Below are positions 35,879 through 42,705 of a stretch of 64,000 nt of DNA, one piece after another. Location: NCBI GenBank assembly GCA_024697545.1, contig JAILFN010000103.1, positions 25,368-89,367 of the forward strand, in the 5' to 3' direction. A model generated the notes under the pieces. It searched no databases. It worked only from the letters and a program-made list of their open reading frames with translations, and had not been told where the DNA came from. A program made the position numbers and the translations under genes. Positions within the stretch are counted from its first letter, which is position 1; each line of letters begins with the position of its first letter. This stretch comes from Ruminococcus sp. Its GTDB lineage: Bacteria > Bacillota > Clostridia > Oscillospirales > Ruminococcaceae.

Positions 35879-36247
35879 ATGTCAGTAGAATTGAAACTTG
35901 TTGCAGACAAACTGACTGCATATCTATCAGGAGACATAGATCACCACACCGCAGCAGCTATGCGAACGGAGATAGACCACGCACTAAGAACAAATAATAT
36001 CAAAATATTAACACTCGACTTTTCCCGAGTGACCTTTATGGACAGTTCGGGCATAGGGCTTGTAATGGGACGACAGAAACTGGCAGCCGAACTCGGCGGA
36101 AGGTGCCGCGTAGCCGATCCGCCCGCCTATATATCAAAGGTCATGAAGATATCGGGCATTGGAAGGCTGTGTGAGATAATAGATACCCGAGCGCCCGTCC
36201 GCACGGGTCCACGCAGAGATGCTGCCGCGGGAGGTGAGGAAGAATGA
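35879..36247 (+). CDS. spoIIAA: Anti-sigma factor antagonist SpoIIAA
   Basis: 122 residues with a STAS domain. The phospho-acceptor serine lies in the hallmark FMDSSGIGLVMGR (near residue 58). In the SpoIIA switch the unphosphorylated protein binds SpoIIAB and frees sigma-F in the forespore; SpoIIAB phosphorylates this serine to switch it off. About 12 residues at the C-terminus (RTGPRRDAAAGG) extend past the usual end. AAAAAGGAAG precedes the ATG. Its end overlaps the SpoIIAB start by four bases. The order AA-AB-sigma matches the sporulation operon; the rsbV-rsbW-sigB stress operon is the alternative. Confidence 0.88.
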   Translation: MSVELKLVADKLTAYLSGDIDHHTAAAMRTEIDHALRTNNIKILTLDFSRVTFMDSSGIGLVMGRQKLAAELGGRCRVADPPAYISKVMKISGIGRLCEIIDTRAPVRTGPRRDAAAGGEEE

Positions 36248-36756
36248 AAAAATGTATAAACGAAATGAAACTGAGTTTTTCGGCAGTCAGCGAGAATGAA
36301 GCCTTCTCACGCGCCTGCGTGTCATCATTCACGGCACTGCTCGACCCGTACATCAGCGAGCTGGCGGAGCTCAAGACCGCAGTCTCCGAAGCGGTCACAA
36401 ACTGCATAGTCCACGCCTACCGCGGTCAGCAGCGCGGTACTGTGTGGATACATATGCGCCTTTACTCCGACAGACGGGTATACATAAAGATTCGTGACAA
36501 GGGCTGCGGCATAGACGACATCGACCGTGCCATGCAGCCGCTTTTCACCACCGCCCCCGAAGAGGAGCGCGCGGGTCTCGGATTCGCGGTGATGGAAAGC
36601 TTCACCGACCGCCTGCGGGTAAGAAGCTCGCGGCAGCGGGGAACTACCGTTGTCATGGAAAAGACGCTCTCGGAGAAAGAAAAGGATGGATACACAGACT
36701 TGCAGGATACAGCAGCGGGCGGAAGAGAACTTAGGGCTGGTACATCTTTGTGCTAA
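36244..36756 (+). CDS. spoIIAB: Anti-sigma factor and serine kinase SpoIIAB
   Basis: 170 residues with the GHKL ATPase pattern: N-box AVSEAVTNCIVHAYRG, G1 box IRDKGCGIDD, G2 box RAGLGFAVMESF. It binds ATP, phosphorylates SpoIIAA and holds sigma-F inactive. The known proteins are about 146 residues; here the frame runs about 24 residues further (ending GYTDLQDT...AGTSLC) and overlaps the sigF gene by 71 bases in another frame. The extra tail may be without function or may be a means of coupling. Confidence 0.88.
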   Translation: MKKCINEMKLSFSAVSENEAFSRACVSSFTALLDPYISELAELKTAVSEAVTNCIVHAYRGQQRGTVWIHMRLYSDRRVYIKIRDKGCGIDDIDRAMQPLFTTAPEEERAGLGFAVMESFTDRLRVRSSRQRGTTVVMEKTLSEKEKDGYTDLQDTAAGGRELRAGTSLC

Positions 36757-37351
36757 CCGCTTCCGCGGACGCGGGATAGAGTATGACGATCTTTACGGCG
36801 CAGGCTGCATAGGTCTTATGAAAGCTGCCCGCGGTTTTGATGAGGAGCGCGGTCTTAAATTCTCGACCTATGCCGTGCCCGTGATAATCGGCGAGATCAA
36901 ACGGCTGTTCCGCGACGGCGGCGCGATACACGTCAGCCGAAGCGTAAAGGAGCGGTCGCTCAGGCTCAACCGGATGCGTGACAGCTTTGCCGCCGCAAAC
37001 GGCAGAGAGCCGACAGTCAGCGAGCTTTGTCAGATCAGCGGCGAAAGCTATGAAAACGTGCTTGAAGCCCTGGACGCGGGGCAGCAGCCGATGAGCCTCA
37101 CGATAGTGACCGAAGACGGCGTAGACGAAGCGGATATACCCGTCCCCTCCTCGGAGCAGGAGGTGCTTGATTCGATATCCCTCCGCCGTGCGCTTGAAAA
37201 GCTTGACGAGCGCGACAGAAAGCTGATATTCCTGCGCTACTTCCGCGACAAGACCCAGACCGAGACTGCCGCCGTGCTGGGCATGACTCAGGTGCAGGTA
37301 TCAAGGCGGGAGAAAAAGGTGCTTGCCGCCATGCGAAGCAGCATTGAATAG
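36686..37351 (+). CDS. sigF: RNA polymerase sigma factor, SigF type
   Basis: 221 residues. Region 2 has DDLYGAGCIGLMKAARGFDEERG and FSTYAVPVIIGEIKR, very close to sigma-F/G; region 3 begins GGAIHVSRSVKERS; region 4 has the helix-turn-helix TETAAVLGMTQVQVSRREKKVL. It directs forespore gene expression after septation in endospore formers. ATG 36686 (GGAGAAAG upstream) is used; the start lies within the end of spoIIAB. The group suggests that the organism keeps at least the early sporulation switch, even though many ruminococci are not known to make spores. Confidence 0.88.
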   Translation: MDTQTCRIQQRAEENLGLVHLCANRFRGRGIEYDDLYGAGCIGLMKAARGFDEERGLKFSTYAVPVIIGEIKRLFRDGGAIHVSRSVKERSLRLNRMRDSFAAANGREPTVSELCQISGESYENVLEALDAGQQPMSLTIVTEDGVDEADIPVPSSEQEVLDSISLRRALEKLDERDRKLIFLRYFRDKTQTETAAVLGMTQVQVSRREKKVLAAMRSSIE

Positions 37352-37355
37352 GCAT

Positions 37356-37391
37356 ATAAAAACGGACGGGCACCCGATGGCGCTCGTCCGT
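37356..37391 (-). terminator. Terminator of the beta-lactamase-like gene (converging with sigF)
   Basis: ACGGACG (37362-37368) pairs with CGTCCGT (37385-37391). On the minus strand the stem is followed by TTTTTATA, a good intrinsic terminator for the leftward gene. On the plus strand the T run is weaker but it may also end sigF. Confidence 0.78.
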
Positions 37392-37398
37392 GATACTT

Positions 37399-38955
37399 TT
37401 ACTTGTTGTAGTAGTTCCACATATTGTTGTGTATAGTCTCGGATATCTCCGCTACATCCCTCATTCTTGCAGCGTCGGTGACGGTGGTCAGGCATATCAC
37501 GATATACGGATGCTTTGCCGCCACAAGGCTGGTCTCGTTGTAGACCTCTCCCGTCCAGCCGCTCTTTTCATATACCGTATAGCGGTTGCCCAGCTGAGCG
37601 CGGATATTGGCGCCGCAGGTAGTGGAGAAGATGCTCTTTGCGAAGTCCTTGTATCTGCCCTTGTGCATATACCTCCACATACACGCCCACTCGCGTGTTG
37701 AGTCGCACGAGCTTACATATCCCCAGCGTGACTGCGGGTTGACCGAAGGCTTGCAGCCCAGCTTCTTGATAAACTTGTTGTATCCCGTATAGCCGAACTC
37801 GTCCTGAAGCATATAGTATCCGCAGTTGTCGCTGTATTCGCTTATCAGCTCCATCACTCGCTTGATTGTGTACTGCGAATAGAACGGCTGCGTGCTTATC
37901 CAGCTCGAACCCCCGCTGTAATCGGAGGGAAGGTATGTCAGCAGCTTATCCATCGGCGGATCGCCGTCCTCCATGCAGCGAAGACTGTAAAGGATATAAG
38001 GCATCTTGACGGTGCTTGCGGTGTTGAAGTAGGTGTCGGCATTGTAAGCCACCGCCGAGCCGCTGTCGATATCATAAAGCATATACCCCGCCGAACCGCC
38101 TAGTCTGTTCAGGTGGTATGAAAGAGTGCTCCTGTTGCTGTCGGAAAGCTTGAAGCCCTGCGGATTTACCTGCGTTACCGACATGGAATTGTTGTAGGAA
38201 TCCATGATCTCGTCCACCGTCAGCTTGTTGAACACCATAGTCGCGATGGCAGGAGAAGCCCCGCCGAGCTGTATGCTGCTGCCGACCTTTGACACTGCAC
38301 GGATCTTAATCTTTATCCTTTTTCCTGTTGGGAGAAGCCCCGTTTTCAGCTCGCCCTTTTTGCCCGAAACGGTTTTGAGCAGCTTGTACTTTCCGCCGTC
38401 CGCGGCATAGTAGACATTGTAAGCCGAAGCGTTCTTTACTCTTCTCCAGCGCAGAGTGACATAGCCCTTGGAGCGCTGTTTTATCTTGCAGAGCTCTACC
38501 TTTGCGGGCTTTGTGGTGAACTTCCCTACTGCCGCCTTGCCCTCATTGATCTTGCCGTCTTCCCTCTTGAAAGCGGTGACGCGGTAGGTGTTCTTCTGCC
38601 CCGCATCAAGCCCCTTTATGCGAATGCGGTTGCGTTTGAGCGTCTTGACGCGCCTGTACTTCTTTGTACGCTTGTCAAAACGATAGAGCCTGTAACCGTC
38701 AGCGCCCTTTACCTTATCCCAGGCGAGGGTATACCCATGCTCCGTCACCTTGCCGTATCTGAAATTCCCGACCCTGTCGGGCGCAGATTCAAGCGACTCG
38801 TTATCAAGCTGTTCGGACGCCTCGTACTCCTCATACTCTTCAAAATACGCGAAGCTGTCGGCGATAACATCATCATCGGCAGCAACAGCCGCAGGAAGCA
38901 AAGCCGCAGTCATAGCAAGGCAGACTGCCCCCGCAGTGATCCTTTTTGCGATCAT
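37399..38955 (-). CDS. Secreted class A beta-lactamase-like protein with two FN3 domains
   Basis: 518 residues. The start at 38955 has GGGAGGAT upstream and opens a signal peptide ending near AAVAAD. Two fibronectin type III-like domains follow (about 60-150 and 150-245, both with many Lys and Arg). The C-terminal 260 residues form a serine-hydrolase domain of the PBP/class A beta-lactamase clan: STVK (Ser about 315), SDN in the second box, and KSG in the third (EKSGWTGE). I do not see the omega-loop Glu of real class A beta-lactamases, so a role in cell-wall peptide trimming or a non-enzymatic function is as likely as drug resistance. FN3 domains suggest it binds polysaccharide or wall. Confidence 0.82.
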   Translation of the reverse strand: MIAKRITAGAVCLAMTAALLPAAVAADDDVIADSFAYFEEYEEYEASEQLDNESLESAPDRVGNFRYGKVTEHGYTLAWDKVKGADGYRLYRFDKRTKKYRRVKTLKRNRIRIKGLDAGQKNTYRVTAFKREDGKINEGKAAVGKFTTKPAKVELCKIKQRSKGYVTLRWRRVKNASAYNVYYAADGGKYKLLKTVSGKKGELKTGLLPTGKRIKIKIRAVSKVGSSIQLGGASPAIATMVFNKLTVDEIMDSYNNSMSVTQVNPQGFKLSDSNRSTLSYHLNRLGGSAGYMLYDIDSGSAVAYNADTYFNTASTVKMPYILYSLRCMEDGDPPMDKLLTYLPSDYSGGSSWISTQPFYSQYTIKRVMELISEYSDNCGYYMLQDEFGYTGYNKFIKKLGCKPSVNPQSRWGYVSSCDSTREWACMWRYMHKGRYKDFAKSIFSTTCGANIRAQLGNRYTVYEKSGWTGEVYNETSLVAAKHPYIVICLTTVTDAARMRDVAEISETIHNNMWNYYNK

Positions 38956-39090
38956 ATCTCTATCCTCCCAAAACAAAAATAGCGTGTCTCTTTTTTCTGT
39001 TTATCTACTTATGTTTTCTCCGCATCGCTGCGGAGCATTTCTATCACGGGAATAAACATCAGCCGCCCTAAAGCGAGATGCTGCAAGCCG

Positions 39091-39759
39091 TCACTCTATC
39101 CTCCAGTTTATCGGCGCTATGCCGTTCTTTTCAAGAAAGGCATTAACGGCGCTGAAATGGCGGCAGCCGAAGAATCCGTTGTACGCCGAAAGCGGCGACG
39201 GATGCGCTGCCGTGAATACCGCGTGCTGCGGCGAGGTTATAAGTGCTGCTTTTGACCGCGCGTGACCGCCCCACAGCAAAAAAGCCGTAGGCTGCTCACG
39301 CTCATTCAGCTTTTTTATGATGGCGTCGGTAAGTATCTCCCAGCCCTTGCCCTTGTGCGACATCGGCTTTCCCTCACGCACCGTAAGGGTCGTATTCAGG
39401 AGCATTACCCCCTGCTTTGCCCAGCAGGTCAGCTCGCCGTGCGGCGGCGGGTCTATGCCGAGGTCGCTTTGCAGCTCCTTGAATATATTTTGCAGCGAAG
39501 GCGGCGGCTTTACGCCCTTCTTTACCGAAAAGCAGAGCCCGTGAGCCTGACCCTCGCCGTGATAGGGATCCTGTCCTATTATCACCGCCTTGACGTCTTC
39601 AAAGGCTGTATACTTCAGCGCGTTGAAGATATCATACATATCCGGATAGACGCGGCAGCGGGAATACTCCTGTTTCAGGAACTCCCTCAGCTTCAGGTAG
39701 TATTCGGCGGTGAATTCATCTTTCAGGATTTCGTCCCAGCTGTTGCCTATGTGTACCAT
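39091..39759 (-). CDS. ung: Uracil-DNA glycosylase (family 1)
   Basis: 222 residues. The catalytic motif GQDPYH with Asp64, LLNTTLTV, and the second loop HPSPLS are exact family 1 signs. It removes uracil from DNA to start base-excision repair. ATG 39759 is preferred over 39795: it lies one base after the stop of the upstream small gene and gives a normal N-terminus. It shares the promoter at 40051-40079. Confidence 0.96.
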   Translation of the reverse strand: MVHIGNSWDEILKDEFTAEYYLKLREFLKQEYSRCRVYPDMYDIFNALKYTAFEDVKAVIIGQDPYHGEGQAHGLCFSVKKGVKPPPSLQNIFKELQSDLGIDPPPHGELTCWAKQGVMLLNTTLTVREGKPMSHKGKGWEILTDAIIKKLNEREQPTAFLLWGGHARSKAALITSPQHAVFTAAHPSPLSAYNGFFGCRHFSAVNAFLEKNGIAPINWRIE

Positions 39760-39760
39760 A

Positions 39761-39994
39761 TCAGATACCTGCCGAACCTGCGACAGTTCCGACAACTATA
39801 CCCAGCACCATTACCACCGCGATGGTGAGCATTACAATACGCATGACCAGCGGCTTGTCGCTCTGAGTTTTCTGCTTCATGGGCTTTGCACGCAGCTCCT
39901 CGGGCTTCTGTGCCTCTGCCGCTGCGGCGTTCTGCTGAGGAACGGGTCTGCCGCTGCTGTGCCTTTTCTTTGATGACTTCTTGCTCTTTGCCAT
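39761..39994 (-). CDS. Small membrane protein, basic N-terminus and one C-terminal helix
   Basis: 77 residues: a Lys/Arg/Ser-rich first half (AKSKKSSKKRH) and a Gln/Ala/Glu linker precede one hydrophobic helix (about 50-75, RIVMLTIAVVMVLGIVVGTV). No family is recognised. It stands between its own promoter and ung, one base from the ung start, so expression is coupled with ung. Confidence 0.7.
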   Translation of the reverse strand: MAKSKKSSKKRHSSGRPVPQQNAAAAEAQKPEELRAKPMKQKTQSDKPLVMRIVMLTIAVVMVLGIVVGTVAGSAGI

Positions 39995-40050
39995 AGATGA
40001 TACTTTCCTTTCCTTCCGCCCCGAACGGGCATTAGATTATCTGTATTACA

Positions 40051-40079
40051 ATTATATCATAGTAAGAAGAAAGATTCAA
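40051..40079 (-). promoter_or_regulatory. Promoter of the small membrane protein and ung
   Basis: Minus strand TTGAAT (40074-40079), 17-base spacer, TATAAT (40051-40056), about 55 bases before the ATG at 39994. Confidence 0.75.
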
Positions 40080-40152
40080 GTAGCTCAGGCAAAATTTGTA
40101 CAATATATTAAAAATACTCCCCTCGTATTGTCAGTTACGCCACCGTCCTGCT

Positions 40153-42462
40153 TTACACGACGCTCAGCGCTCTGACCGCAGGAGTGCCGTTTTGCGCGGC
40201 GAGGATAAAATGCCTGCCGCTGCCGGATATCAGCATATCGCTTATCGGATCCTCGGCGTATTTTCTTATGACACGTCGAAGGGCGCGGGCTCCGGCTTCG
40301 CTGCCGCCGATGCAAAGCCCCGCGAGCATCTCAGCGCACTCGCTGTCGTATTCGAGCACCGCACCGACCGCCGCAAGCCGCGCTTTGAGATCCTCAAGCC
40401 CGCTGACGGCAGCCTTTGTCAGGGCGGCGGGATCAAGCGAGTCGAATACTATCACTTCATCTATCCTGCCCAGAAGCTCGGGCGAGAGCAGCTTTTTCAG
40501 CTCCGCCACGCCTGCCGAACGCCTTGTTTCCCGCCCGTCCGCGCCGAAGCCTATCCTGCCGCCCGCCGCTTCCCTGCTGCCGCAGTTGGTAGTGAGTATC
40601 ACGATCGTGTTGGCAAAACTTACCTTGCGCCCCGCCGAATCGGTCAGGCAGCCGTCCTCCAGTATCTGCAAAAGCAGGTTGAATATATCGGGATGGGATT
40701 TCTCGATCTCATCGAACAGCACGACCGAATACGGGCAGCGGCGCACCTGCTCGGTAAGCTTTCCGCCCTCCTCGTAGCCGACATACCCCGCGGGCGCACC
40801 TATCAGCCCCGAGACCGCGTGCCGCTCCATATACTCCGACATATCAAGCTTTATAAGGCTTTCGGGACGGCAGAAAAGCTCCTCCGCGAGAGTCCGTGCC
40901 AGCAGCGTCTTCCCGACACCCGTGCTGCCCATGAAAACAAAGCTCCCCGCAGGTCGGCTGCCTCCCGCGAGCCCGAGCCTCAGCCGCCTTACAGAAGCCG
41001 CCACCTCCGCTACAGCCTTTTGCTGTCCGAACACCCTCTCGTTCAGAGAAGCTTCAAGCCCGCGCAGGCGTTCGTTTTCGCTTCGGGTCAGCCTGCCGCA
41101 GGGTATGCCCGTCCTGCGGGAGACTACGCGGCACAGGTGCTCCTCCGTCAGGATACCGCGGCGCGTCAGACCTGCCATTCCCGATGCCGAAAGCGGTTTG
41201 CCGCTTCTGAGACAGCTCTCAAAGGCTTCCGTCCCCGCGTCGTCGGAGATTTCCGCCGCTGCCGCCGAACAGGCTTCGTCGAGCAGGTCTATCGCCTTGT
41301 CGGGGAAGTGCGAATCGTTAAGATATCTGTCGGCAAGCATAACGGCAGCGTGCACCGCTTCATCGGGGATATCCACCCCGTGATGCCCGGCATAACCGCT
41401 CCGCAGACCCAGGAGTATCCGCTCGGTCTGTGCGGCATTCGGCTCATCTACCGTCACCCGCTGGAAACGCCTGTCGGCGGCGGGATCCTTCTCGATGCTG
41501 CTGCGGTACTCCTCAAAGGTGGTAGCACCTATCATCCTAAGCTTTCCGCGCGCCAGCGAGGGCTTTAAGATATTCGCAGCGTCGATGGCACCCTCGGCAG
41601 CGCCCGCACCCATTATGTTGTGCAGCTCGTCTATGAATAATACCACGTTGCCCGCCGCGACCGCCTCTTCGATGCAGCCTTTCAGCCGCTCTTCAAAATC
41701 GCCGCGGTACTTTGCCCCCGCAAGAAGTTCTGTCAGGCTAAGCTCAAAAATGCGTATGCCTTTCAGCCGCGGCGGCACCCGTCCGAGCATTATGCGGCAG
41801 GCAAGCCCTTCGACAAGCGCCGTCTTGCCGACACCCGCTTCCCCGACAAGACAGGGGTTGTTCTTTCTGCGGCGGCAGAGTATCTCCGCCATGCGGGTGA
41901 GCTCGTCATCGCGCCCTATCAGCGGGTCGAAGTCCATGCAGGCTGTGCGGGTGGTAAGCTCCCGCCCGTACTGCTCAAGCTTTTTGAGCCGCACCCTGCT
42001 CTCGGAAGATTCGGGAATGAGCTGCGCTTCGCCCAGACAGTCGGAGCATATCCCGCTGAGGTTCACACCCATGCCCCTGAGCATACCCGCTGCCGAGCAT
42101 TTTGTGTCCTCAGCCATCGCCGCCAGTATGAACTCCGTCCCGCAGCGGCGGCACTTTGCATTGTCCGAAAGCCCGACAGCCGATGCGAGTATCTTGGAGC
42201 AGGCGGGGGTCAGCTCCCGCTCGCTAACGCGGCAGGGCGTACCTCTGCCGACGGTGTATTCAAGCCATTCCTCCGTCTTTCTGAGGGTAACGCCATGCTT
42301 TTTCAGCAGCTGCGCCCCCGTACTGCCCGCCATCGCCGTCATTGCAAGCAGCAGATGCTCGCTGCCAACATAGGTGTGTCCCCATCTGCCCGCACATTCC
42401 GCCGCCTCAGCTACAAGCTCTCGCGCCTTTGCGGTAAATCTGCTCATGTCAAGTTCAGCCAT
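40153..42462 (-). CDS. ClpC-like Hsp100 ATPase with a reduced middle domain
   Basis: 769 residues. An N-domain with two Clp-N repeats (about 1-145) is followed by two AAA+ modules: Walker A GEAGVGKT and Walker B VLFIDELHN in the first, GSTGVGKT and VVLFDEIEKSHPD in the second, with the arginine-finger and the ClpC-type C-terminus. ClpC unfolds proteins for ClpP. Two points are odd: the middle coiled coil between LLDEACSAAAAE and RRTGIPCGRL is only about 60 residues, much less than in ClpC, so the binding site for the adaptor MecA may be missing; and two CxxC pairs (CRRCG, CSDCLG) are in the N-domain and could bind metal. ATG 42462 follows AGGAGAGGAT. No mcsA/mcsB/ctsR gene is adjacent, unlike the usual clpC operon. 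Confidence 0.88.
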   Translation of the reverse strand: MAELDMSRFTAKARELVAEAAECAGRWGHTYVGSEHLLLAMTAMAGSTGAQLLKKHGVTLRKTEEWLEYTVGRGTPCRVSERELTPACSKILASAVGLSDNAKCRRCGTEFILAAMAEDTKCSAAGMLRGMGVNLSGICSDCLGEAQLIPESSESRVRLKKLEQYGRELTTRTACMDFDPLIGRDDELTRMAEILCRRRKNNPCLVGEAGVGKTALVEGLACRIMLGRVPPRLKGIRIFELSLTELLAGAKYRGDFEERLKGCIEEAVAAGNVVLFIDELHNIMGAGAAEGAIDAANILKPSLARGKLRMIGATTFEEYRSSIEKDPAADRRFQRVTVDEPNAAQTERILLGLRSGYAGHHGVDIPDEAVHAAVMLADRYLNDSHFPDKAIDLLDEACSAAAAEISDDAGTEAFESCLRSGKPLSASGMAGLTRRGILTEEHLCRVVSRRTGIPCGRLTRSENERLRGLEASLNERVFGQQKAVAEVAASVRRLRLGLAGGSRPAGSFVFMGSTGVGKTLLARTLAEELFCRPESLIKLDMSEYMERHAVSGLIGAPAGYVGYEEGGKLTEQVRRCPYSVVLFDEIEKSHPDIFNLLLQILEDGCLTDSAGRKVSFANTIVILTTNCGSREAAGGRIGFGADGRETRRSAGVAELKKLLSPELLGRIDEVIVFDSLDPAALTKAAVSGLEDLKARLAAVGAVLEYDSECAEMLAGLCIGGSEAGARALRRVIRKYAEDPISDMLISGSGRHFILAAQNGTPAVRALSVV

Positions 42463-42619
42463 AGATATCCTCTCCTGTCGAATATATCCGACTTCCCCGA
42501 AAACCGCGGGCAAGTCTGTTATGAAAAGATTATTGACCGTACCCTTTCATATTATGCAGAGGACAGGCGGAAGTATTACCGACCGCTGCTCAGAGGGTAT
42601 CATTACCCTTTGAGCACTC

Positions 42620-42648
42620 TTGACATTCATTATAAATAGGTATATAAT
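42620..42648 (+). promoter_or_regulatory. Consensus promoter of the P-type ATPase gene
   Basis: TTGACA (42620-42625), 17-base spacer, TATAAT (42643-42648), 57 bases before the ATG. Confidence 0.9.
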
Positions 42649-42705
42649 ATTCTGGTATATCGGCAGCAGGCACACTGCTGTCTCATCGGAAAGGAAAGAT
42701 GCTTA

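Noticed and set aside
35879..37351. Stress-type rsbV-rsbW-sigB operon
   Set aside because: The sigma factor matches SigF/SigG in regions 2 and 3 and there is no RsbX or RsbU gene; kept only as an alternative.
39018..39035. CTCCGC...GCGGAG hairpin between ung and the beta-lactamase-like gene as a terminator
   Set aside because: No run of T follows the stem on either strand, so it is not called.
40096..41568. 490-codon plus-strand frame opposite the ClpC-like gene
   Set aside because: Composition rich in Arg, Ala and Pro, no ribosome site and no family; the minus strand carries full AAA+ motifs.
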